This document shows, in pieces, positions 14,783 to 23,027 of a stretch of 64,000 bases of DNA (positions within the stretch are counted from its first letter, which is position 1; each line of letters opens with the position of its first letter). The DNA comes from UBA2821 sp902763335. GTDB lineage: Bacteria > Bacillota > Clostridia > Lachnospirales > Lachnospiraceae. The translations under genes were made by a program, and so were the position numbers. The stretch lies in NCBI GenBank assembly GCA_052066835.1, contig JBQHRJ010000005.1; one strand, given 5' to 3'. Under the pieces are notes generated by a model. The model searched no databases. It was not told the origin of the DNA and saw nothing but the letters and a program-made list of their open reading frames with translations.

Positions 14783-15661
14783 ATGATAAAAAGCATGACA
14801 GGCTTTGGACGATATGAATATGTTGATAACGGAATAAGGTTTAATGTAGAAATAAAATCAGTAAATCACCGGTATCTTGAACTTAATATAAAATTGCCCA
14901 AAAAGCTGAACTTTTTTGAACCGGAGATAAGAAATTACATCAAAAAATATGTATCACGCGGCAAGATAGATATGTTTATCACATATGAGGATATGAATGG
15001 CAAAACTGAGGAAGTCGGATATAATGATGAACTTGCACGTCAGTATATATCGAGATTTAAGGAAATCGGCGAGAAATATGCGATAAACAATGATGTCACG
15101 ACTACCACATTACTTAGTTGTCAGGATGTATTTATAATGGAAGACAAAAAGCTTGACGAAGAACAGCTGTGGAACGGGTTAAGACCTGCCATAGATGCTG
15201 CAGCAGAGAAATTTGTTGAGACGCGTATCACGGAAGGCGGAAATCTTAGAGAAGACTTACTTTCAAAGCTTGATTCAATGAATAAGATGGTAGAATACAT
15301 TGAAAGCAGAGCACCGGAGATAGTTGCAGAATACAGAAAAATGATTGAAGATAAGGTAAGCGAGCTTCTTGAAAATGCTCAGATTGACCAGAGCAGAATA
15401 GCTGCGGAGACGGTGATTTTTGCTGATAAAATATGTGTTGATGAAGAGACGGTAAGACTTAAAAGTCATATAAGTACTATGGCAGATTCAATAAAAAATG
15501 GTGGAGTTGTCGGAAGAAAGCTTGATTTTATTGCACAGGAAATGAACAGAGAAGCTAACACGATTCTTTCTAAAACCACGGATTTAGATATTACGAATCA
15601 TGCAATTGATTTAAAAACAGAGATTGAAAAAGTCAGAGAGCAGATTCAGAACATAGAGTAA
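14783..15661 (+). CDS. yicC: YicC/YloC family endoribonuclease
   Basis: The 292-residue protein opens with the family signature MIKSMTGFGR and ends with the DUF1732 block (LDFIAQEMNREANTILSKT, then TEIEKVREQIQNIE). E. coli YicC is an RNA endonuclease that helps degrade the small RNA RyhB; the role in Clostridia is less clear. It is the first gene of an operon in the same order as B. subtilis yloC-remA-gmk-rpoZ, which is strong support for the call. The start ATG at 14783 gives the expected first residues. Confidence 0.94.
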   Translation: MIKSMTGFGRYEYVDNGIRFNVEIKSVNHRYLELNIKLPKKLNFFEPEIRNYIKKYVSRGKIDMFITYEDMNGKTEEVGYNDELARQYISRFKEIGEKYAINNDVTTTTLLSCQDVFIMEDKKLDEEQLWNGLRPAIDAAAEKFVETRITEGGNLREDLLSKLDSMNKMVEYIESRAPEIVAEYRKMIEDKVSELLENAQIDQSRIAAETVIFADKICVDEETVRLKSHISTMADSIKNGGVVGRKLDFIAQEMNREANTILSKTTDLDITNHAIDLKTEIEKVREQIQNIE

Positions 15662-15688
15662 TTAAGTAACCGGAAAGGATATATACTT

Positions 15689-15967
15689 ATGGGAAGACTT
15701 ATGAATGTTGGTTATGGAAATGTTGTGAATACGGACAAAGTGGTAGCTGTTATAAGTTCTGATTCGGCACCGGCAAGGAGAATGGTTCAGTCGGCAAAAG
15801 ATCAGGGAAAAGCAATCGATGCAACGCAGGGAAGGAAAACAAAATCTGTTATTATTACGGATGGTGTGATGATAGTACTTTCAGCACTTTCACCGGATAC
15901 AATATCAGCCAGATTTAAGGAAGATGAGGCGGTTTCGTCGTGGAAAGGAGAAAATCGTGATGAATAA
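15689..15967 (+). CDS. remA: RemA-like DUF370 regulatory protein
   Basis: The 92-residue protein matches the RemA/DUF370 family: MNVGYGNVVNTDKVVAVISSDSAPARRM, then AIDATQGRKTKSVIITDG and VLSALSPDTISARF. In B. subtilis RemA is a small DNA-binding protein that activates biofilm matrix and osmoprotection genes. Here it sits between yicC and gmk, the usual place. AAAGGAT precedes the ATG. Its last eight bases overlap the gmk start, which suggests translational coupling. The targets in this organism are unknown. Confidence 0.93.
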   Translation: MGRLMNVGYGNVVNTDKVVAVISSDSAPARRMVQSAKDQGKAIDATQGRKTKSVIITDGVMIVLSALSPDTISARFKEDEAVSSWKGENRDE

Positions 15968-16577
15968 AGGAGTACTTGTTGTGATTTCGGGTTTTTCAGG
16001 TTCAGGTAAGGGAACCATGATGAAAGAATTGGTTTCAAATTATGAAGGATATGCCCTTTCGATTTCAGCAACTACCAGAAAGCCGAGGGAAGGCGAGGAA
16101 GACGGAAGAGAATATTTTTTCAAAACAGAGGAAGAATTTAAGAAAATGATAAGTGAGGATGCGTTCCTTGAACATGCCTGTTATGTAGGCAATTATTATG
16201 GAACTCCGAAAGCATATGTAGAAAAAATGCTTAATGAGGGAAAGAATGTCCTTTTGGAGATAGAGATTCAGGGGGCGTTAAATATTAAGAAACAGATGCC
16301 GGATGCAGCACTTATATTTATACTTCCACCTTCAGCAGAGGAATTAAAAAGACGTCTTATCGGAAGAGGAACAGAGAGTATGGACGTTATAGAAGCCAGA
16401 TTAAACAGGGCAAAGGAAGAGGCAGAAGGCATAGAAAATTATGATTATGTCATAGTGAATGATAAACTGGATGAGAGTGTGGCAGCATTGGATAATCTTA
16501 TTACAGGTTTAAAATGCGGCACTTTTAGAAATATAGATTTTATTAATAAAATAAGAGATGGCGTTAAACGCTTTTAG
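15960..16577 (+). CDS. gmk: Guanylate kinase
   Basis: The 205-residue enzyme phosphorylates GMP to GDP. The P-loop GFSGSGKGT spans about residues 11-19, and the GMP-binding block TTRKPREGEEDGREYFF follows. The ATG at 15960 is chosen because AAAGGAGAAAA lies just before it and the family begins KGxLxVISGFSG; the open frame to 15924 lies within remA. The overlap of 8 bases with remA and the following rpoZ match the standard operon. Confidence 0.97.
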   Translation: MNKGVLVVISGFSGSGKGTMMKELVSNYEGYALSISATTRKPREGEEDGREYFFKTEEEFKKMISEDAFLEHACYVGNYYGTPKAYVEKMLNEGKNVLLEIEIQGALNIKKQMPDAALIFILPPSAEELKRRLIGRGTESMDVIEARLNRAKEEAEGIENYDYVIVNDKLDESVAALDNLITGLKCGTFRNIDFINKIRDGVKRF

Positions 16578-16596
16578 GCAGAAAGGAGATTTCAAT

Positions 16597-16842
16597 ATGT
16601 TACATCCATCATATACTGATTTAATGGCAGTAGTAAATAAAGAGGTAGAGCCGGGAGAACAGCCGGTAGTACAGAGCAGATATTCAATCGTTATGGCTGC
16701 TTCAAAGAGAGCAAGACAGATAATAGGCGGTGAGGAACCATTAGTCAAAAACAGAAACGGTAAACCGTTATCCATGGCGGTAGAGGAACTTTACAGTTCG
16801 AAAGTACGAATTGTAGGAGACGAGGAAGAGGAAGAAGAGTAA
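16597..16842 (+). CDS. rpoZ: RNA polymerase omega subunit
   Basis: The 81-residue omega subunit stabilises the beta-prime subunit of RNA polymerase. It has the family core YSIVMAASKRARQIIGGEEPLV, then KPLSMAVEELYSSKVRI and an acidic C-terminal run of Glu. The ATG at 16597 is supported by GAAAGGAG (16581-16588) and by family length; upstream codons back to 16558 overlap gmk. The stop codon overlaps the rimO start by one base (TAATG), so the two are probably coupled in translation. Confidence 0.95.
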   Translation: MLHPSYTDLMAVVNKEVEPGEQPVVQSRYSIVMAASKRARQIIGGEEPLVKNRNGKPLSMAVEELYSSKVRIVGDEEEEEE

Positions 16843-18170
16843 TGAAAATATTATTTATATCTTTGGGATGTGATAAAAATCTGGTTGATACGGAGGAAAT
16901 GTTAGGTACATTATGTGAAAATAATGACATTTCATTTACTGATGATGAAATGGAAGCAGATGTCATAATAATTAATACCTGTTGTTTTGTTAATGATGCA
17001 AAAGAGGAAAGTATTAATACTATAATAGAGATGGCTGAGCATAGAACTCATGGCAGATGCCGTTCGCTTATAGTTGCCGGATGTCTTGCACAGAGATATA
17101 AATCAGAAATATTAAAAGAGATACCTGAAGTGGATGCTGTTATCGGTACGGCATCTACGGATGCAATTCTTGATATAGTAAACAGGTTACAGAAGGATGA
17201 GGATAACATAGAAGTGTATAATCCGCTTGATATGCCTGTTTCAGCAGACAAAAAAAGGATACTTACAACAGGTGGACATTATGCATTTCTTAAGATTGCA
17301 GAAGGGTGTAATAAATGTTGTAGTTACTGTGTTATTCCGTCAATACGCGGAAAGTACAGAAGTATTCCTATGGAACAGCTGGTACACAAGGCACAGGAAC
17401 TTGCTGATGGCGGTGTGAAAGAATTGATTCTGGTGGCACAGGAAACCACAATGTATGGTGTCGATCTTTATAACAAAAAGATGCTGCCGGAGCTGCTTGA
17501 AAAATTATGTGCCATAAACGGATTATACTGGATAAGAATTTTGTATTGTTATCCGGAAGAAATAACAGACGAACTTATACAGGTTATAAAAAATCAGGAT
17601 AAAATATGTAATTATCTTGATATTCCTGTACAGCATGCAGCTGATAATGTGCTCAAAAATATGAAGAGAAGAGCTACGTTAGCACAGCTGACAGAAACAA
17701 TAGGCAGATTGAGAAAGGAGATTCCGGACATAGTGTTAAGGACAACACTTATAAGCGGATTTCCGGGTGAGACAGAAGAAGATCATGAAATATTAAAGAA
17801 GTTTGTTGAGGACATGAGATTTGACAGACTTGGTGTCTTTGCATATTCGCCTGAAGAGGGAACAGAGGCTGCCGAAATGGAAAATCAGGTAGATGAAAAT
17901 ATAAAGGAAGAGCGCAGGGACGAACTTATGTCTATTCAGCAGGACATTGCTTTTGAAATGTCAGAGAGTAGAATCGGCAGGGAAATGCTTGTAATGATTG
18001 AAGGCAAGCTGGCTGATGAAAATGCGTATGTAGGACGTACATACATGGATGCACCGGGAGTCGATGGTAATATATTTATTACTACAGATGCAGACCTTAT
18101 GACCGGAGATTTTGTGAAGGTTAAAGTAACGGGTGCTGTTGAGTATGATCTTATAGGAGAAATTTTATAA
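16842..18170 (+). CDS. rimO: Ribosomal protein S12 methylthiotransferase RimO
   Basis: The 442-residue radical SAM enzyme adds a methylthio group to an aspartate of ribosomal protein S12. It has the N-terminal UPF0004 domain with Cys in LGCDKN, NTCCF and GCLAQR, the radical SAM cluster C156-xxx-C160-xx-C163 followed by SIRGKYRS, and a C-terminal TRAM domain. The LGCDKNLVD and VIGT segments distinguish RimO from MiaB. It is translationally coupled to rpoZ and is followed by pgsA, a common order in Firmicutes. Confidence 0.96.
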   Translation: MKILFISLGCDKNLVDTEEMLGTLCENNDISFTDDEMEADVIIINTCCFVNDAKEESINTIIEMAEHRTHGRCRSLIVAGCLAQRYKSEILKEIPEVDAVIGTASTDAILDIVNRLQKDEDNIEVYNPLDMPVSADKKRILTTGGHYAFLKIAEGCNKCCSYCVIPSIRGKYRSIPMEQLVHKAQELADGGVKELILVAQETTMYGVDLYNKKMLPELLEKLCAINGLYWIRILYCYPEEITDELIQVIKNQDKICNYLDIPVQHAADNVLKNMKRRATLAQLTETIGRLRKEIPDIVLRTTLISGFPGETEEDHEILKKFVEDMRFDRLGVFAYSPEEGTEAAEMENQVDENIKEERRDELMSIQQDIAFEMSESRIGREMLVMIEGKLADENAYVGRTYMDAPGVDGNIFITTDADLMTGDFVKVKVTGAVEYDLIGEIL

Positions 18171-18189
18171 CGAAAGGAAGTGCTTTTAA

Positions 18190-18741
18190 ATGAATCTGCC
18201 TAATAAATTAACTTTACTCAGAGTTTTACTTATACCATTTTTTATTGTATTTATGTTGGTTGATGTATTTGGAGAGGCCGATAAATACATAGCCCTGGCA
18301 ATATTTGCTGTTGCAAGTATTACAGATATGCTTGATGGAAAGATAGCACGTAAATACAATCTTGTAACCAATTTTGGGAAATTCATGGACCCGATGGCGG
18401 ATAAGCTGTTGGTATGTTCGGCAATGATATGTATGATAGATGACAGATTACAGTCATGGATTGTTATAGTCATTATCAGTAGAGAACTGATTATCAGTGG
18501 CTTCAGAACAGTAGCAGCGGATAATGGCGTTGTTATTGCAGCAAGCTGGTGGGGAAAATGGAAAACTACAAGCCAGATGATAATGATAATCCTTCTTATA
18601 CTGGATTTAGACTTTGCGTGGTATGGAGTTGTAGAATACATTTTCATATATCTGGCTTTGATTCTTACATTGGTTTCCCTTGTGGATTATCTGGTTAAGA
18701 ACAGAAGTGTATTATCTGATGGTGTTTCATCAAAGAAATAG
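18190..18741 (+). CDS. pgsA: CDP-diacylglycerol-glycerol-3-phosphate 3-phosphatidyltransferase
   Basis: The 183-residue membrane enzyme makes phosphatidylglycerol phosphate, the first committed step to phosphatidylglycerol. The CDP-alcohol phosphotransferase motif is complete: D46, D49-G50, A53-R54, G63, D67 and D71. It opens with MNLPNKLTLLR, as usual for PgsA, and has about four to five membrane segments. It follows rimO by 19 bases with a GAAAGGAAG site, so it belongs to the same transcript. Confidence 0.96.
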   Translation: MNLPNKLTLLRVLLIPFFIVFMLVDVFGEADKYIALAIFAVASITDMLDGKIARKYNLVTNFGKFMDPMADKLLVCSAMICMIDDRLQSWIVIVIISRELIISGFRTVAADNGVVIAASWWGKWKTTSQMIMIILLILDLDFAWYGVVEYIFIYLALILTLVSLVDYLVKNRSVLSDGVSSKK

Positions 18742-18765
18742 TAAATTAAGGATGGAAGAATTACA

Positions 18766-19248
18766 TTGAAGAGTCAGGAAATGGAATATGAATTATCCAG
18801 AAATGAATATATGGATGTTCAGACATATTTTATGCTTAGGCAGAGTAATATTGTTAAATTCTGCATTGCTTTATTTGTACTGGGTTTGACGTTGGGAATC
18901 ATAAAGATTGCCACGGGAAGCGGTGTGAGTGGTATATGGGTTCTTGTAATATTTCCTTTTCCATATATGGCATATGTTATATTTAAAATAAGAAATATTG
19001 CATATAGAATGTACGGAAATGATATAAGCAAGTGGAAGGTAATATTTAGTGAGAATGGTATAAATGCCATAGCCGTTAAACAGAACAGAAATCTTGATGC
19101 ATCATGGGAGTCAGTGAGAAAAGTGTGGAAGACAAAGAAATATGTATTTTTCTTCCTGTCAAAAAGTGTTTATCTTGTGGTTCCGTTACGGGCAGTAAAG
19201 GATTACGAATTATTTGAAAAATATATTGAGACAGCTAAAGGCAGATAA
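18766..19248 (+). CDS. YcxB-like membrane protein
   Basis: The 160-residue protein has a short N-terminal soluble part, two membrane segments (about residues 30-50 and 54-72) and a C-terminal YcxB-like domain: WKVIFSENGINAIAVK, then SWESVRKVWKTKKYVFFFLS and YLVVPLRAV. The domain occurs in many Firmicute membrane proteins without assigned function. TTG 18766 has AAGGA 13 bases upstream; ATG 18781 is the alternative, with its AGGA too close. It is the last gene of the yicC operon before the hairpin at 19253-19328. Confidence 0.7.
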   Translation: MKSQEMEYELSRNEYMDVQTYFMLRQSNIVKFCIALFVLGLTLGIIKIATGSGVSGIWVLVIFPFPYMAYVIFKIRNIAYRMYGNDISKWKVIFSENGINAIAVKQNRNLDASWESVRKVWKTKKYVFFFLSKSVYLVVPLRAVKDYELFEKYIETAKGR

Positions 19249-19252
19249 ATAT

Positions 19253-19330
19253 AAAACGTATGCATTTGTAAGGCGGTGAATTGGCAGAATGTAGTATGCA
19301 GGCCGGTCTTATACATTGCATACGTTTTTT
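19253..19330 (+). terminator. Terminator with an unusually long structured loop
   Basis: AAAACGTATGCA (19253-19264) pairs perfectly with TGCATACGTTTT (19317-19328) and is followed by a T run. The loop is 52 bases and can pair further (ATGTA near 19289 with TACAT near 19312). It ends the yicC operon. The long GC-richer loop is unusual for a plain terminator, so a small RNA ending in its own terminator is possible. The rest of the 292-base gap to recA holds the recA promoter and LexA box. Confidence 0.75.
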
Positions 19331-19454
19331 GTGCACAATATAAAATATACTTATGATAAAAACTAAATCACATATTGCATATAATTAAAAAATATGTTAT
19401 ACTGTGAAAGTATTTAAAACATCTTTTAATCTGATAATTCAAAAATTTTTATTC

Positions 19455-19483
19455 TTGACAAACATGGGGTAATATAATAATAT
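19455..19483 (+). promoter_or_regulatory. recA promoter
   Basis: A perfect TTGACA (19455-19460) and TAATAT (19478-19483) are 17 bases apart, just upstream of the LexA box. Confidence 0.8.
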
Positions 19484-19494
19484 TATAACAGAAA

Positions 19495-19508
19495 CGAACA
19501 AATGTTCA
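19495..19508. promoter_or_regulatory. LexA (SOS) box of recA
   Basis: CGAACAAATGTTCA matches the Firmicute SOS box (CGAACRNRYGTTYC) in the GAAC-N4-GTTC core. It lies at the expected start of transcription, so LexA bound here would block recA. Confidence 0.85.
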
Positions 19509-19540
19509 CAACAACAGAAATAATCAGGAGGAAATATTTA

Positions 19541-20602
19541 ATGGATAAGAATGATAAATTAAAAGCATTGGAAGCAGCAATATCACAGATAGAAAAACAG
19601 CATGGTAAGGGATCTGTAATGAAACTTGGAGATCCTGCATCAGCAATGAATATAGAGACAATACCTACAGGTTCATTAAGCCTTGATGTGGCACTAGGAC
19701 TCGGAGGAATACCTAAGGGACGTGTTATAGAGATATATGGTCCTGAATCCAGTGGTAAGACAACAGTTGCACTACATATAATTGCAGAAGTTCAGAAAAG
19801 AGGAGGCATTGCCGGATTTATAGATGCGGAACATGCGCTTGACCCTGTATATGCAAAGGCAATAGGCGTTGATATAGATAACTTATATATATCACAGCCG
19901 GATTTCGGAGAACAGGCACTTGAAATAGCAGAGACATTTGTGCGTTCAGGGGCTATTGATATTGTCGTAGTGGATTCTGTTGCAGCCCTCGTTCCAAAGG
20001 CAGAGATAGACGGTGAGATGGGAGATTCACATGTAGGACTTCAGGCGAGACTTATGTCACAGGCACTAAGAAAACTTACAGGTGTTATCAGTAAGACTAA
20101 TACGGCGGTAATATTTATAAACCAGCTCAGAGAAAAAGTCGGAGTCATGTTTGGAAATCCTGAGACTACAACAGGAGGAAGAGCACTTAAATTTTACTCA
20201 TCCGTAAGACTTGATGTAAGAAGAATTGAAACACTCAAGCAGGGAGGAGAAATGATTGGTAACAGAGCAAGGGTTAAAGTAGTTAAAAATAAGATTGCGC
20301 CTCCGTTTAAGGAAGCAGAGTTTGATATTATGTTTGGAAAAGGAATATCAAGAGAAGGAGATATTCTTGATCTGGCAGCGGATTTAAATATTGTAAATAA
20401 GAGTGGAGCATGGTATGCGTATAATGGAGAGAAGATTGGACAGGGAAGGGAAAATGCCAAAACAACACTTTCTAACAATCCTGAGATGATGGCGGAGATA
20501 GAGGCTGCTGTAAGGGAACATTATGGCATGCCGGCAGCACCGGTGGTTGATGAGGCAGAAGCGGCAAAGAGTAAGGATAAAGACAAAGCAGAGGATAAAT
20601 AA
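19541..20602 (+). CDS. recA: Recombinase RecA
   Basis: The 353-residue protein catalyses strand exchange and triggers LexA self-cleavage. Walker A GPESSGKT is at residues 67-74. The MAW-type segment and loops (INQLREKVGVMFGNPETTTGGRALKFY) are intact, and the C-terminal tail is rich in charged residues (KSKDKDKAEDK). The ATG at 19541 follows AGGAGG; the open frame back to 19502 starts inside the LexA box and is not coding. recX overlaps by one base. Confidence 0.99.
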   Translation: MDKNDKLKALEAAISQIEKQHGKGSVMKLGDPASAMNIETIPTGSLSLDVALGLGGIPKGRVIEIYGPESSGKTTVALHIIAEVQKRGGIAGFIDAEHALDPVYAKAIGVDIDNLYISQPDFGEQALEIAETFVRSGAIDIVVVDSVAALVPKAEIDGEMGDSHVGLQARLMSQALRKLTGVISKTNTAVIFINQLREKVGVMFGNPETTTGGRALKFYSSVRLDVRRIETLKQGGEMIGNRARVKVVKNKIAPPFKEAEFDIMFGKGISREGDILDLAADLNIVNKSGAWYAYNGEKIGQGRENAKTTLSNNPEMMAEIEAAVREHYGMPAAPVVDEAEAAKSKDKDKAEDK

Positions 20603-21210
20603 TGTATGTTACTGAACTTATACCGGTAGATAAGAAACAGATACTTGTTATAACTGATGATGATATCAGGTTTCGATTGTATAAAGGAGAAGTACGGAGA
20701 TTTAATGTGACAGCGGGGATGAATATAGAGGAAACTGTATTAAATGAAATATTCACCCTGCAAAAGAAAAGATGCAAAGAGCGTGCACTGTATATAGTAG
20801 AACGTGCGGATAAGACTGAGAAGGAACTCAGGATAAAGCTTGAGAGTGGAGATTATCCTGAGGAGATAGTTGAATGTACGCTGGAATTTCTTAAACGTTA
20901 TGATTATATAAATGATTACAGATATTCATGTAACTATGTGAGACAGAAGACTGTTAAGTACGGTATGAGAAAGATAAAATATGAGCTTTTGAGCAAAGGT
21001 GTGTCTGTGGAAACCATTGATAAAGTATTTGCTGAAAATGAAACGGACAGTAGAGAAGTAATAAGAAAAATTCTTACCGGAAGAAGATTTGATTTTTCCA
21101 CAAACGATAGAAAACAGATAGATAGACAGATAAGATATTTGATTGGAAAAGGATTTTCTTATGAAGATATAAGTTCGGTTATTAAAGAAAATCAACAAGA
21201 TTTTATGTGA
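20602..21210 (+). CDS. recX: RecX, regulator of RecA
   Basis: The 202-residue protein carries RecX repeats of three-helix type, for example RADKTEKELRIKLESGDYPEEIV and VRQKTVKYGMRKIKYELLSKGVS, with a last helix set near the C-terminus. RecX binds RecA filaments and limits their growth. The gene overlaps recA at TAATG, so it shares the SOS promoter and is translationally coupled. The N-terminal 65 residues are less conserved but normal for Clostridia. Confidence 0.93.
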   Translation: MYVTELIPVDKKQILVITDDDIRFRLYKGEVRRFNVTAGMNIEETVLNEIFTLQKKRCKERALYIVERADKTEKELRIKLESGDYPEEIVECTLEFLKRYDYINDYRYSCNYVRQKTVKYGMRKIKYELLSKGVSVETIDKVFAENETDSREVIRKILTGRRFDFSTNDRKQIDRQIRYLIGKGFSYEDISSVIKENQQDFM

Positions 21211-21258
21211 TATCAAGAGAAAAATATAACAGTTTGCATATAAAAGTACCATCTTTAC

Positions 21259-21287
21259 TTGACATAATTATAAAATGAGTATAAAAT
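21259..21287 (+). promoter_or_regulatory. rny promoter
   Basis: TTGACA (21259-21264) and TAAAAT (21282-21287) are separated by 17 bases. Confidence 0.72.
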
Positions 21288-21320
21288 TGAACTGTTGTAT
21301 TGCACAATGAAAACTAAATA

Positions 21321-21336
21321 AGGAGGTGCTCCTGTG
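21321..21336 (+). promoter_or_regulatory. Ribosome site of rny in a small hairpin, GTG start
   Basis: The ribosome site and the bases before the GTG start read AGGAG-GTG-CTCCT, a five-pair stem with a three-base loop. When folded it would hide the ribosome site, which could moderate translation of rny. Confidence 0.45.
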
Positions 21337-22881
21337 ATTGAAGTTATAATTGCTGTTTTGATTACACTTGTTATAGCTGCTCCGATTGCATGGATTGTTT
21401 CGTCAAAACGTACTACTACAGTATTTGAGGAGAAAATCGGAAACGCAGAAACAAAATCAAGGGAAATCATAGATGAAGCATTAAAGACTGCTGAGACAAA
21501 GAAACGTGAAGCTTTATTGGAGGCTAAAGAAGAATCTCTCAAGACAAAGAATGAACTCGAAAAAGAGAGTAAAGAGAGAAGAGCCGAGATACAGCGTTAC
21601 GAGAAGAGAGTTTTGTCTAAGGAAGAGGCATTGGATAAGAAGATGGATCAAATCGAGAAAAAAGAAGCAGTGCTTAGCTTTAAGGAAGAAGAACTCGAAA
21701 AGCAGAAAGAAAAAATAGCTCATCTGCATGAACAGCGTGTACAGGAATTAGAGAGAATCTCTGGATTAACCTCCGAGCAGGCAAAAGAGTTTTTATTGAA
21801 ATCTGTTGAAGAAGAAGTTAAACATGACACAGCTAAGATGATTAAAGAACTTGAGACAAGAGCTAAGGAAGATGCATCTAAGAAGGCTAAGGAATATGTG
21901 GTTAATGCAATTCAGAAATGTGCGGCAGACCATGTATCTGAGACAACAATATCTGTTGTGCAGCTTCCTAATGATGAGATGAAAGGAAGAATCATTGGAC
22001 GTGAGGGAAGAAATATAAGAACACTTGAGACACTTACAGGTGTTGACCTTATAATTGATGATACTCCGGAAGCTGTTATTCTTTCAGGATTTGATCCGAT
22101 AAGAAGAGAAGTTGCAAGAATTGCACTTGAGAAGCTTATTGTCGATGGTCGTATTCATCCGGCTAGAATTGAAGAAATGGTTGAAAAGGCTCAGAAGGAA
22201 GTTGAGTCCATGATGCGTGAAGAGGGTGAGGCAGCTACATTAGAGGTAGGTGTTCATGGAATACACCCTGAACTCGTTAAGTTACTTGGTAAGATGAAAT
22301 TCAGAACAAGTTATGGACAGAATGCATTAAAACATTCAATTGAGGTTGCACATTTGGCAGGTTTGCTTGCAGCTGAAGTTGGTGTTGATGTGCGATTAGC
22401 TAAAAGGGCAGGATTGCTTCATGATATCGGTAAGTCCGTTGATCATGAGGTAGAAGGATCTCATATACAGATTGGAGTGGATTTGTGTAAGAAGTACAAA
22501 GAATCACCGCTGATAATTAATGCTGTTGAGGCACATCATGGTGATGTAGAACCACAGTCATTAGTTGCATGTCTTGTTCAGGCGGCTGATACAATTTCAG
22601 CAGCAAGACCTGGTGCAAGAAGAGAGACTTTAGAAACATACACAAACAGATTAAAACAGTTAGAAGACATAGCTAACGAGTTTGATGGAGTAGATAAATC
22701 TTTTGCTATTCAGGCAGGTAGAGAAATACGTGTTATGGTTATTCCAGATCAGGTAAGTGATGCTGATATGGTATTACTTGCAAGAAATGTGTCAAAGGAA
22801 ATCGAGAAACAGCTTGAATATCCTGGACAGATTAAAGTAAATGTTATACGCGAAAGCAGAGTAACGGATTACGCTAAATAA
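21334..22881 (+). CDS. rny: Ribonuclease Y
   Basis: The 515-residue endoribonuclease starts mRNA decay in Firmicutes. It has an N-terminal membrane anchor (residues 1-22), a long charged coiled coil (about 30-190), a KH domain with GRIIGREGRNIRTLE and an HD domain with HSIEVAHLAGLLA and the catalytic LLHDIGK. It usually sits near recA, as here. The start is GTG at 21334 after AGGAGGTG. A clear terminator follows, so it is a single-gene unit with its own promoter. Confidence 0.98.
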   Translation: MIEVIIAVLITLVIAAPIAWIVSSKRTTTVFEEKIGNAETKSREIIDEALKTAETKKREALLEAKEESLKTKNELEKESKERRAEIQRYEKRVLSKEEALDKKMDQIEKKEAVLSFKEEELEKQKEKIAHLHEQRVQELERISGLTSEQAKEFLLKSVEEEVKHDTAKMIKELETRAKEDASKKAKEYVVNAIQKCAADHVSETTISVVQLPNDEMKGRIIGREGRNIRTLETLTGVDLIIDDTPEAVILSGFDPIRREVARIALEKLIVDGRIHPARIEEMVEKAQKEVESMMREEGEAATLEVGVHGIHPELVKLLGKMKFRTSYGQNALKHSIEVAHLAGLLAAEVGVDVRLAKRAGLLHDIGKSVDHEVEGSHIQIGVDLCKKYKESPLIINAVEAHHGDVEPQSLVACLVQAADTISAARPGARRETLETYTNRLKQLEDIANEFDGVDKSFAIQAGREIRVMVIPDQVSDADMVLLARNVSKEIEKQLEYPGQIKVNVIRESRVTDYAK

Positions 22882-22903
22882 CGAAATTAATTAAAAAGTA
22901 AGG

Positions 22904-22956
22904 AAAAGACTTGGAATCGAGGTTTAATTAAAAAATCGATGATTCTGAGTCTTTTT
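22904..22956 (+). terminator. Intrinsic terminator after rny
   Basis: AAAAGACT (22904-22911) pairs with AGTCTTTT (22948-22955), with inner pairing of AATC and GATT. The run of T in the descending arm is the usual release signal. Confidence 0.8.
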
Positions 22957-22970
22957 AGTTAATATTGAAT

Positions 22971-23000
22971 AGACGCATAGCGTCTGCGCGATAAAATCGC
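22971..23000 (+). promoter_or_regulatory. Two tandem small hairpins before thiD
   Basis: AGACGC-ATA-GCGTCT (22971-22985) is directly followed by GCGAT-AAA-ATCGC (22988-23000). Both are perfect and end 8 bases before the likely ribosome site. They do not resemble a TPP riboswitch. They could be a decayed repeat or a translation control element. Confidence 0.4.
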
Positions 23001-23027
23001 TAAGAAATGGAGAGTAGTGTGAAAAAT

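Noticed and set aside
19502..19540. Longer RecA starting at ATG 19502
   Set aside because: That ATG is part of the LexA box and the extra residues are not in the RecA family; ATG 19541 has the AGGAGG site.
22971..23000. TPP riboswitch before thiD
   Set aside because: The gap is too short and lacks the conserved CTGAGA and thi-box elements.
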